A DNA stretch of 64,000 nt from Oncomelania hupensis (taxonomy: Eukaryota; Mollusca; Gastropoda; Littorinimorpha; Pomatiopsidae). A model generated the notes under the pieces. The model saw only the letters and a list, made by a program, of their open reading frames with translations. It was not told where the DNA came from and searched no databases. The stretch is taken from contig CM072523.1 in the NCBI GenBank assembly GCA_036898135.1, positions 1,164,811-1,228,810 of the forward strand, written 5' to 3'. Both the position numbers and the translations under genes were made by a program. Positions 12,945 through 22,267 of this stretch are shown here, piece by piece (position 1 is the stretch's first letter; every line of letters begins with the position of its first letter).

Positions 12945-13648
12945 GATCCAGCGAGCGTGGAGAGCTTACCTGGACAGACAGGCTTGCGCCTCCACGCCTA
13001 CCCCCTCCTCTCCTGTCCACTCCTTCCACCATCACCCGTACACAGCCCCCCAATCCCACCGCACTCACTTCCAAGACGATGAAGAAGACGGCGTCGTCCA
13101 CAGAGTCGACAGAATCATCAACCTCGACGACGTTCACCTAACCGACGAAGAAGAAAACGACGACGATGACGACAGGACTGAAGGACGGGAATGCGAGGAC
13201 AGCGAAACAGAGAGCGCCTCTGAACTTCTCACCATGAAGCTGTTAACGCCGGAAGAGAACCAGGAACGCTACGCACAGGTCAAGGTCGAAGGTCAAGGTC
13301 ACAAAGGTCGAGGCGCCAGCCAGCCTCTACAGCAGCCCGCCCAGAGGTCGTCACCGCCACCACCCGCCACGACGGAGGAGCACGCCAGGTCGAGACCTTC
13401 AGGTCCAGCCAAGGACAGGTCACGGTCAAGGTCGCGATCAATAGAAGAAGGGTCGGGGTCGGGGCCACAGTTTCTAAAGACTCCGCTACTGAGAACCCTG
13501 CAAGACAGCGAGAGCGAGTCCGTAGTTTCGGATTGCTCGGAGCTGTGCGGGCCGCTGAAGGAGCTGGAGAGAGAGGTGGAGGTGGTAGATCGTGAAGAGC
13601 TACGTAACTACAGCAACCCGTTCTACCACGACCCTTGTGGCACTGAAG
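12945..13648 (+). CDS. SCHIP1: SCHIP1-like gene, exon b with IQ motif
   Basis: The acceptor TTTGTGTTGCAG ends at 12944 and the donor GTAAGT starts at 13649. From 12946 the frame reads IQRAWRAYLDRQ, an IQ motif with correct spacing (I, Q, then R at +4 and R at +9), so calmodulin binding is expected. About 40 residues on comes an acidic stretch (DEEENDDDDD), then KLLTPEENQERYAQVKVEGQ, a proline-rich segment, a run SRSRSRS, and a C-terminal VVDREELRNYSNPFYHDPCG. There are 234 complete codons and one leftover base, which matches the two leading bases of exon c. In vertebrates IQCJ-SCHIP1 is a cytoplasmic scaffold at axon initial segments and nodes that binds ankyrin-G and schwannomin/merlin; the fly homologue acts upstream of Hippo signalling. 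Function here is inferred from family. Confidence 0.78.
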
Positions 13649-13844
13649 GTAAGTGGAAGAGGACGTTGTTTTATTGTAGTACTTTGTGGACCACTTATTA
13701 CCACACGTACTTCATACTTCCTTCCTACAAAAACCATTTGCTGATTTGGAGTTTTATAACAATGAACGAACATGTAAGGGTAACCTCTTCACCGCCATTG
13801 GGGATATGGCAGACGGAGGATAAGGGAAGATGGGGTATGGATCT

Positions 13845-13978
13845 TAATCAACATCAAACCTCCAGAGCAGTCATACTGCTATGAGGGAAAGTGACGAAAT
13901 GGCCACCTTTCTCTTGCCCGCCACGGGGTTGGACCCTAGGTCATCGGCGTGCCAAGCCAACGCTAGGGCGGTGAGGTA
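13845..13978 (-). repeat. SINE family S2 copy in intron
   Basis: On the minus strand a tRNA-like stretch reads TTGGCTTGGCACGCCGATGA followed by CCTAGGGTCCAACCCCGTGG, a B-box-like region. Together with the downstream words it aligns by eye with 26310-26452 and 40845-40975. It lies between exons b and c, ending about 55 bp before exon c. Confidence 0.6.
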
Positions 13979-14032
13979 GCGCAGACATTAAAGGTAGGAA
14001 TTAACCTTTTTTGTCCCTTGCTTTGTCCGCAG

Positions 14033-14814
14033 TTCTCACCGTGTCCATCGCGTCGTCAGTGGGTGCTGAAGACTTTGAGCGACGTGAGGGCGAAACGGAA
14101 GCGGAATACTCCAGGCGCGTGCGCAAACTGAACCTGCTCAGTCTGGCGCAGGAGTTCGCGGAGCTGAAGCGGCTGAACGCTGACGTCTGCCCCATAGACT
14201 TCCACCTCAGCCAGAAGGGCAAGTCTTCCATGACCAGCTCCGCGCTGTCTCTGGGCAGTGCTGGACAAAGGGAGAAGATGGACACCCGGATGACCAGCTC
14301 TGCCGTTGTTCTGGGCAGTCACGTGTCGTTCCTGGCCAATGGTGGTGGTGTAGTCCGAGACACTGACGACGTCACTAACTGTGCTAACGAAGGCTCAAGT
14401 CACGGCCAGAGCGGCGCCGGCCTTCCTCAGACTCTTTCTTCGGAGGAAGCTGGTCACAAAGACTCGTCGTCCGCTCGGAACCTCCTCCCACCAGCCGGAG
14501 AAGAGAAAGAGAAGTTTTCTAACGCGGGCCAGCTTGGTGAGGACTTTGTGGATGCGCCTTCAGGCTCCTCTCAAAAGAAGAAGGTCATTCCAGGAAAGAG
14601 TGACACAATGGACATGGATCCGTCGTCCCATGGTTATTCTGCTTCTTCAATAGGCCCAGAGAGTGGAGAGCAATGTGAAGAGAGAGAGGGGCGAGAGGAG
14701 AGAGAGGGGGACTTTGAGGTGTGGACGATGGATAGCAGTGTCCCTACCTTGAACTGGACCATTCTGGAACAACAGCTACAGCTGGCGGCTGACCTGGACC
14801 AGAGGAATAAAGAG
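14033..14814 (+). CDS. SCHIP1: SCHIP1-like gene, exon c
   Basis: Acceptor CTTTGTCCGCAG ends at 14032 and donor GTACGC starts at 14815. The two leading bases complete the codon left by exon b, and 260 full codons follow, ending in phase 0. The N-terminal part contains FERREGETEAEYSRRVRKLN then LLSLAQEFAELKRLNADVCP, a charged helix-forming block that looks like the conserved core. The middle is Ser/Gly-rich, with a short internal repeat MTSSALSLGS / MTSSAVVLGS. The C-terminal VPTLNWTILEQQLQLAADLD resembles the segment just before the shared 3' exons of vertebrate SCHIP1, where a Trp-x2-Leu-Glu motif follows a proline-rich stretch. The next exon was not found, so the coiled-coil C-terminus is outside what I can see. 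Confidence 0.75.
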
Positions 14815-14845
14815 GTACGCGTCTATGGCTTCTGTCCTTGTAGTC

Positions 14846-14991
14846 TGCTTCTTGTTGTGGTCGTGGTTGTTGTCGTCGTCGTCGTTGTTGTTGCTGCTGT
14901 TGCTGTTGTTGTTGTTCTTCGTCTTCTTCTTCTTTTTCTTCTTCTTCTTCTTCTTGTCTTCTTCTTCTTCTTCTTCTTCTTCTTCTTCTCC
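14846..14991. repeat. (GTT)n/(CTT)n tract just inside intron
   Basis: A pyrimidine-rich GTT/GTC then CTT trinucleotide tract starts about 30 bp after the exon c donor. Apparent poly-Val, Leu, Phe or Glu frames here are artefacts of the tract. Confidence 0.95.
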
Positions 14992-15338
14992 CCCTCCTTC
15001 TTATTGTATAATAAAACATGCGTGTCACAGAAATGTGGTTGATGATGGTTCATTATATGACTAGTTTGGTCTTGTGTAGTGGTACCTTGTCTTGTTTTAT
15101 GTTTTGTATTTGGATTGTTTTTAATTTAATTGTAAAAACTTATCGCAGTGTTGAACAAAACGACATTTTGGAATTGTAAGATTGAGTCAACACGGAAGGA
15201 ACGTACCTTCTGAAGCCCCCCATTTCGTGAAGAACAATAACTTCAGCCCTTGGCTGTAAAGACTCCTCTTTATGAAGGCGGTTGCTTCCCTTGCATTGGA
15301 ACTCCCTCTTCTTTCTCTCCCACCCACCCCTCCCCCTC

Positions 15339-15369
<31 letters not shown>

Positions 15370-15861
15370 CTTTCATACCTCCTCACCCCCTCTCTCTATT
15401 ACGTCTGGTTCGTCGTTGGGTTGTCTTTCTTACGTTGTTGGGGTATTAGTGTCGTGTTACGAACTTAAAGTGCTGTAGACTGTTGTGTTTAGAACTGTTA
15501 TGTTTATGCTGTTGACTGTGTCGCCTGCAAATGTTCAAGTGCTGTTACGATCTGTTAACCAAGGGAAGTATTTTGACACCTCACTGTGTATGCAATGGAA
15601 GTATGCCGGCATCTTACTGTTTGTGCAAGGGAAGTAATCAATGAATGGCAGCTGTGTTGTCGGAGGGAAGAGAGAGGGAGGCACAGTGTTGTGTGGGAAT
15701 GTGCGTCAGTGTGTGCTGTATGTTGTGTGTGTTTGTGTGCTGTGCGTGTGTGTATGTTTGTGTGTGTGTGGTGCACATGTGTGAGTGTGTGTTGCATCAG
15801 TATGTTGTTTGCATGTTATGTGTGTGTATGTTGTGCATGTGTATATATGGGGTGTTTTTAT

Positions 15862-15928
<67 letters not shown>

Positions 15929-16380
15929 CTACACCCCTATACTGCTCAAAGACAAGGCTTAACCTGTTACTGTATGTACAATAAAACACGTTGTAACCCA
16001 TTACCTGTGACGGGGATACCGTTATTACCCCACATCCAGTTATGATTGACAACCTGTGGGTGTCACACACCATGCACCTAAGGTAGCAAATGGGCGCCTT
16101 GAGTTAGATCCTGTATCGGCCAGCGCCTTGAGCTCGACCTGCGCTATTTAAGAACGAGGTTTACTAACATGATCTATGTTCTACCTGCTTGATTCCCAAA
16201 TTGAATGTTCCTAAATAATAAAGTGGTGTGTTCTCACAGCTCTGAGGAGCCTTCTTGAGTTGCATCTGTGGAAATATAGAGCGGTGGGGAGGTAGAGCTG
16301 TTGGAGCATGGGCCTGTTCCCGTTTGACAGTGAACATTTCTGTAGATTTCCACATTTCCTACGCAAGATCACATTTTTAT
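14992..16380. other. Intronic DNA with microsatellites
   Basis: Contains (CT)n at 15339-15366, a GT-rich region at 15690-15925 ending in a clean (GT)n run, and an S3 SINE-like fragment near 16085-16140 (GGCGCCTTGAGTTAGATCCT then GTATCGGCCAGCGCCTTGAG). No exon or RNA gene recognised. Confidence 0.6.
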
Positions 16381-16556
16381 GTTTCTTATGTCCCTAAAGG
16401 CGTCTTGAGGAGTTAAAATAAAGCCATTGGTTCTTATGCCCCTAAAGACGTCTTGAGGAGTTAAAATAAAGCCATTGGTCCTTATGCCCCTAAAGACGTC
16501 TTGAGGAGTTAAAATAAAGCCATTGGTCCTTATGTCCCTAAAGGCGTCTTGAGGAG
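16381..16556. repeat. 48-bp minisatellite, left part
   Basis: Unit GGTTCTTATGCCCCTAAAGA followed by CGTCTTGAGGAGTTAAAATA and AAGCCATT, about 3.6 copies. The array stops at the target site AGGAG of the solo LTR and resumes at 18206. Confidence 0.93.
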
Positions 16557-18205
16557 TGTCACGGCATAAGGCCAGACATTACACCCCCCTACCCTTCCCT
16601 GCAAACTATCTACTTACCCTTAATAACAAAACAACACAAAACCCAAGGTGCAATAATAAACAATTTATTTCAAACAAAACGCTCACACTTTCTCACGCAA
16701 TACAAGCATTCATTCTAAACATTCTAACTTAATATTTAACAAAAGAAAAATGAAATTGGATGATTCAATGATAAGCTTAAACTTGAATTAAGCAAGATGA
16801 AAAATCACTTCAGAAATAAAAAAAATGTTATCTTTTCATAGTCTTGGCATCATTCAAATAATGTTTAACCAGATGGAAGATTATCTCAGGTCACGTCTTT
16901 TCTTCATTTTATAAACCACAGTAGTATGCAGATATCTGTCTTTAGTTCTCGCTCTCTTGCAAGTCAAGCTACACAGTTTATACGTATATAAAATAAAAGA
17001 GACTTCCTGCTGTCTGGAGCTTGGGCAGGCGTCGCATGCCCCTATGCCGCCCTACCGTACGTATCTCAACGTTGTCAACCCTCGACCTTCCGGCAAAACG
17101 ACGAAACGGCGACGGAGGTCGAGAGTGAGAGAAGATAGGCGATGATGTAGCTAGGCATGAACTTGGTTGTTACCCCCCTTGAGCCAAACCACGCAGGTGA
17201 GGAATGCCTGCGAGGAACCAAATGATGACGTAACGTGAAACAAACTGAACTGAAGTTGTGGAAAGGAGAAGATGACAGAAGACTCATCCTGCAACCATTG
17301 GTGCATTCATAAACACATATCCAAATCTACTATTCGTAGTCTTTATCAAAATGGCGACAGTTATCCCCAGTGTCAATCAATAGTCTTTACCTAATCATCT
17401 ATAATTATAATTACGGCACCACCATCTTGATCTAATAAAGCCACATCTCCATTCTGACATTTACGATGTATATATACTGTAATTCCATGCCAAAAATATC
17501 AAACAAGCCTCCCTTGAAAATCTGCTACAAAGTCCGTAAATACACAGATTAATAAATGTAACATTATCTATAATTATATTAAATTATCACACTCACATTT
17601 CGTACGCATTCGCTCTACATGAAGCCGGTCACTCCTTCCCCCCCTCATTATGAAATGCTAATAAAATTTACAAAATGAAACCTAGCGACTGAAAATAAAT
17701 CCATGCACCACAACACATTCGTTCACACCAAGCTTCAAGCCACGGTAGAAAGAGCAAAAGCCACTTACCAGTCCGTGCAGGTGTGATGGGGCGGACACTC
17801 GGCGCAGTGCAGCTCTGCCTAAACAAAACTGCCCTCTACAGACTAAGTCACTTCGAACACAAAGGTCTGTTGCCACTGTAATAGCTCTAGACTATTCAAA
17901 CAGCTCTGGTCCCGCTACAATCACTGTTTTTCTGGTGTCTTTTCCAAACAGAAAAAATACGTCCGCTTATAGCTAGCGAAAATGAAATAATAACCAATGC
18001 CCCAGCTCACAACTTTACCGTTCCCCTCTATATTCCTACCAAAATTCATAATCATCAATTTATGCTTACGCTGCTGTTAAAAACACGTGAAACTCGAGCA
18101 CGGCTAGCCTAACACGCAAAACAAGTCGCACCATGCAGTATCAAAAATGCTTATGTTATGATGTCAAGCTACACTATACAATTACAACAACACTTTACCG
18201 CGACA
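16557..18205. mobile_element. Solo LTR, 1649 bp, target site AGGAG
   Basis: Starts TGTCACGGCATAAGG and ends ACTTTACCGCGACA, flanked by the 5-bp direct repeat AGGAG (16552-16556 and 18206-18210). The flanks are halves of one 48-bp minisatellite, so the inserted segment is exactly delimited. No Gag, protease or polymerase sequence is present inside, and open frames are short. The TG...CA ends and 5-bp duplication are those of Gypsy-type LTRs. The 5' end resembles the minus-strand start (TGTCACGG) of the LTRs at 32.3-38.2 kb and the LTR at 9856. Confidence 0.82.
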
Positions 18206-18420
18206 AGGAGTTAAAATAAAGCCATTGGTTCTTATGCCCCTAAAGACGTCTTGAGGAGTTAAAATAATGCCATTGGTTCTTATGCCCCTAAAGACGTCTT
18301 GAGGAGTTAAAATAAAGCCATTGGTTCTTATGTCCCTAAAGCCATCTTGAGGAGTTAAAATAAAGCCATTGGTTCTTATGTCCCTAAAGCCGTCTTGAGG
18401 AGTTAAAATAAAGCCATTAA
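18206..18420. repeat. 48-bp minisatellite, right part
   Basis: About 4.5 further units of the array at 16381-16556, with variant AAAGCCATCTTGAGG. This is the continuation displaced by the solo LTR. Confidence 0.93.
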
Positions 18421-18576
18421 ACCGGCCCAAGCTTCATGTTCACAAGTACGGTGAGTCATGCAGGCTTTCAAATAAAATACAATTACTTTCTGCCTTGTAA
18501 TCCCTGCTCCTTTGCCTACTCTCCCCCCCCCCCCCTATTCCCCAGGCCTTGGCCATGCGCTGTGTAACCTTTACAG

Positions 18577-18973
18577 AGGGCTGAAACGGAGAGGACGAGG
18601 GATAGGGCGACATGTTCCTTCTGTTGTTGTCAAACGGAGAGAACGAGGGATAGGGCGACATGTTCCTTCTGTTGTTGTCAAACGGAGAGGACGAGGGATA
18701 GGGCGACATGTTCCTTCTGTTGTTGTCAAACGGAGAGGACGAGGGATAGGGCGACATGTTCCTTCTGTTGTTGTCAAACGGAGAGGACGAGGGATAGGGC
18801 GACATGTTCCTTCTGTTGTTGTCAAACGGAGAGGACGAGGGATAGGGCGATATGTTCCTTCTGCTGTTGTCAAACGGACAGGAAAAGGAATAGGACGATA
18901 TATTCCTTCTGCTGTTGTCAAACGGACAGGAAGAGGGATAGGGCCATATGTTCCTTCAGCTGTTGTCAAAGCA
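18577..18973. repeat. Second 48-bp minisatellite, about 8 copies
   Basis: Unit GGAGAGGACGAGGGATAGGG followed by CGACATGTTCCTTCTGTTGT and TGTCAAAC. It is unrelated in sequence to the other 48-bp array. Right-hand units diverge (GGACAGGAAAAGG, CATATG). About 2.7 matching units occur at 38172-38303, so the array is the left edge of the segmental duplication. Confidence 0.93.
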
Positions 18974-19068
18974 AAACCATGAATTTGATGCATACAAAAT
19001 GTAACGGCCGGAGCTTGGAATGATGAAGGGGTTGGATGGAAGGCGCATCACAGGGTTATCATTCATGT

Positions 19069-19351
19069 GCTTGAGATTACTGTATTACAATGTGCTTAAA
19101 TTTACTATATTAAAATGTGCTTAAGATTACTGTATTTAAAGTTTGCTTAAGATTAATGTAATAAAGTGTCCTTAAGATTACTGTATTGAAAAATGTGCTT
19201 ATGATTACTGTATTAAAGTATGCTTTATATTACTGTACTAAAATGTGCTAAAGATTACTGTATTAAAATGTGCTTAAGATTACTGTATTAAAATGTGCTT
19301 AAGATTGCTGTATATAAATGTGCTTAAAATTATGTATTAAAAGGTTCTTAA
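19069..19351. repeat. 25-bp AT-rich minisatellite, left part
   Basis: Unit GTGCTTAAGATTACTGTATT followed by AAAAT, about 11 degenerate copies. The array is broken at TTAA (19348-19351) by a mobile element and resumes at 20580. In copy B it is continuous (38398-38720). Confidence 0.9.
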
Positions 19352-19858
19352 AGGTCAACCACAGTGCTCGGTCAAAAAGTTTCTGCTGAAAGAACTTTAC
19401 TAAATAATACCAGATGCAAAAAATTCGGTAAGCAAAGCTCTATCGTTTAATAGATATCGATCACTGAAAGTGGGATTTCCTACCTGTAATTAAGGGTAAG
19501 GGAAGTAATACTCTAAAACGCAGCTATCGCTTACCTCCCCTCGCAGTGACGTCAGCAGCTGTAGACAATGGCCGATTGCGAAGAAGTTACAAGCGAGACA
19601 AGCAGTGTTTCTTCACTCGATCTGTCGTGTTACAGCAGTGCTCTCTTCTGTTAGAAACGAATTGGACCCCCGAGTACTAATTGTAATAATAAACAAATAA
19701 TTATACGAGCTAGACCCGTGAATACATAACCTCTTGCATTCCCTTTTCTGAAAAGCTCCTCTGACTTTCCTGACACCTGGCAAGTGATAGCAGACGATGG
19801 ATGTGTAGTAGCCACTGTGACTGTAGTTGAAGTTGAAGCAGTACTAGTAGGCCTACTA

Positions 19859-20127
19859 CTAGTAACTTGAATCACTGTTGCTGTTGTTGAGGCTTTGGAT
19901 CGTTGGAACAGAGATAGGCTTTAATGTCTGTATTGTTTTCATCCCAAAGCTCCGCATAAAAGTGGCACTTGGGGGGTAGCAGTCTTCAGCGAAGTGTTTT
20001 GCGCAAATTGCTGACGACGCACAAATCTCACCCACTTATTTCGCACTTCTTCGTTTTTTGGAAACCTATGCAATGTTATCCCATCCGCTTGTTTGTTTGT
20101 ACAACCTCCAACGGCACAATATAGGCC
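19859..20127 (-). pseudogene. THAP-domain protein remnant (frameshifted)
   Basis: Minus-strand translation from about 20118 reads CAVGGCTNKQADGITLHRFP then KNEEVRNKWVRFV, the first half of a THAP zinc finger: C-x4-C, the HRFP motif and the conserved Trp. After a shift of frame, the second half follows as SAICAKHFAEDCY, with the C-x2-H pair and the HF...CY pattern, then about 35 residues to a stop at 19859. No start codon is evident, and a SINE interrupts the element just upstream. THAP proteins bind DNA; here the frame is broken, so no protein is expected. Confidence 0.7.
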
Positions 20128-20162
20128 ACTGCTCTTCGTTTTCCTGCGTTTTGGTAGAGAAG

Positions 20163-20352
20163 TTTTTTGTTTGTATGTAGATTATAGTCACACGACACTT
20201 TCGATATAGGTGACTACTGGACCGATTTATACTGACACCAGTTGTTGGTAAAGGGGAAAATAATATGATCACACGTTGACCAATCCGGGATTCGAACCAC
20301 CGACCTTTCGGTTACTAGCAAGACGCTCTTACCAACTGAGCTACCCGGCCCC
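20163..20352 (-). repeat. SINE family S1, full length, 11-bp target duplication
   Basis: Flanked by TGGTAGAGAAG at 20152-20162 and 20353-20363. On the minus strand the head reads GGGGCCGGGTAGCTCAGTTG then GTAAGAGCGTC...GGTTCGAATCCCGG, with A-box and B-box like tRNA promoter elements. The tail is CAAACAAAAAA. The anticodon stem does not pair, so this is a tRNA-derived SINE, not a tRNA gene. Confidence 0.88.
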
Positions 20353-20579
20353 TGGTAGAGAAGGGACACTATCGGACTCTATATTGTCTCCAGCAGTTGA
20401 CGTCACGAGCCATGTGGTCACGTGAGCGGGCTTTTCGAAGGTGCAAAAGTTTATTCGAAGTAGATTTTATTAAATATTAAAAAAAGGCAGTATTTTTCGG
20501 AAAAAAGTTGTTTGGCATGTGACTTCTTTTATTATGTAGATATTTTGTGCTCAATTTTATATTTCAATGATGTTGACCT

Positions 20580-20680
20580 TTAAGTTTACTGTATTAAAAT
20601 ATGCTTGAGATTAGTCTGTTAAAATGTTCTTAAGATTACTATGTTAAAGTGTGCTTATAGTAACTGTAATAATATTTATA
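20580..20680. repeat. 25-bp AT-rich minisatellite, right part
   Basis: Degenerate units (TTTACTGTATTAAAATATGC, GATTACTATGTTAAAGTGTG) continue the array at 19069 beyond the THAP element. Confidence 0.75.
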
Positions 20681-21246
20681 TATTTTAAATAGCTCAAAAT
20701 CTGTCAAAATGTTTGCTTTAAGTGCGAATGTATTATAATATTAATCGTTAAGTGAACGGAAGGTGTCGTTAAGATAACATTTGTAATAGAAGCAGATGTT
20801 TGAAATTGAATGATGCCCGTGACATCGTTAAGGTTGATGCCTTGCAGACCCATTTGCCTTGCATGCATCACCTCATCTCATTGCTCGGCTGGTCGTTTGG
20901 CTGATTGAAAGTGGGTTCAATGGGGAGATGTCTTTTTTAAGAGTACGTGTGTTGTGTGTTTGTGCGTGCGTGGGTGTGCGTGCGTACGTGTGTGTGCGAA
21001 CACAACAGAAAAGAACAGAAAATGCATTGCCATTTCAACCTGTAAGTTATATGACACAATCATATCGAGTAATATTTAAAGTAGCTTGTTGAAAACTTTC
21101 TAGCACAAAATAAGTAAATAATATCAAACATGGTGTCTTATTTGGAAAACATTCGTATACAAAACTGCGCATTTAGTCCATGTCTTCTGTGTGAGAATGA
21201 CATACAGTATCATTTGGATTTATTATATTGTATTTCCTGTACTATC

Positions 21247-21675
21247 CTATCCCGTAACTCGAAGGTCGTAGGGCACCACAGATGATCGTTTAACCAGCGT
21301 ACTCCATCTTTCTCTGTCCTCGGCAACCCGCATGACTTCGTTCAGTGTCAAGCCAGTCCATTCTCGAGTGTTGTCCTCCCACCTATTTTTCGGTCTCCCT
21401 CTTCTTCTGCCTCCTTGCGCCGTGCCTTGCAGGATGATCTTTGCAAGGCCTGATGCTCTGGTGATGTGGCCATACCGTCGGAGTTTCCGTTTCTTCACCA
21501 CTATGAGCATGTCATCGTGTTGTCCAATGGCTTGTGTGATGGTCTGTCGGACTTCGTCGTTGGTGATGTGCTGGGTATAGAAAATGCCCAGAAGTCTTCT
21601 GTAGCACCTCATCTCCATGCTTTGTATTGTTCGTTGTAGATCTGCTGTGAGGGTCCATTGGAGATGACAAGGGAG
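21247..21675 (-). pseudogene. LINE ORF2 C-terminal fragment
   Basis: Minus-strand frame from 21618 reads MEMRCYRRLLGIFYTQHITN then DEVRQTITQAIGQHDDMLIV, KKRKLRRYGHITRASGLAKI, LQGTAQGGRRRGRPKNRWED and NTREWTGLTLNEVMRVAEDR. This is the conserved tail that follows the reverse transcriptase in a widespread group of animal LINEs. Upstream sequence to about 21675 continues in the same sense. No reverse transcriptase core is present, so it is a 5'-truncated insertion. It lies in the part of copy A that copy B lacks. Confidence 0.75.
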
Positions 21676-21841
21676 CGCAGCAGGCTTACCTATTGTATTT
21701 AGTGATGGTTTTGATGACTTGTTGCCTTGTAACCGTCACTATTGTGTATGCATACAGTAAAAAGTATACGTGTGTACAATAATCTACCGCGACCGATAAA
21801 ATACCGACTAGACCTAGATTTGGGTGCTTAATCTTTGACTC

Positions 21842-22198
21842 GCACAACACATACACCACACCACACATACACAACACACATACACAACACACATGCACAA
21901 CACACATGCACAACACACATACACAAAACACATACACAACCCACATACACAGCACACATGTACACACGCACAGAAATGATTGTACAGGATGTACCATGTG
22001 GTTAGTTTACGTCAAGAGTCAGACCAAAATGACGTCAATACTCTTTCTTTTTATTTCTTGCTGTCGCTGTTGTTGTCGTTGTTGTTGCTGCTATAATTGT
22101 TGTTATTGTTGTTGCTATTGTTATTATTGTTATTATTGCTATTATTGTTATTGTTGTTGTTGCTGTTATTTTTGTTATTGTTATTCTCGTTGTTTTGT
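21842..22198. repeat. Irregular CA tract and (GTT/ATT)n tract
   Basis: ACACAACACACATAC-type repeats at 21842-21975, and a GTT/ATT/GCT trinucleotide tract at 22066-22198. Confidence 0.9.
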
Positions 22199-22267
22199 GT
22201 TTATATGAACATGCACAGGATGCACATCTACAAGTGACGCAATCACAGTAAATGCTGGAAGGAGTGG

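Larger units (their letters stand above)
19352..20579. mobile_element. TTAA-flanked THAP transposon, Kolobok-like, non-autonomous
   Basis: Inverted ends AGGTCAAC (19352) and GTTGACCT (to 20579) are flanked by TTAA on both sides (19348-19351 and 20580-20583). Copy B has the empty site with a single TTAA near 38659, so the insertion is 1228 bp including a nested SINE. A broken THAP-domain frame lies inside on the minus strand. TTAA duplications are known for piggyBac and Kolobok. THAP domains are known for Kolobok and P elements, so Kolobok is the best combination. No transposase core was recognised. Confidence 0.72.

Noticed and set aside
19352..20579. piggyBac derivative
   Set aside because: TTAA fits, but the only recognisable protein remnant is a THAP domain, which piggyBac is not known for.
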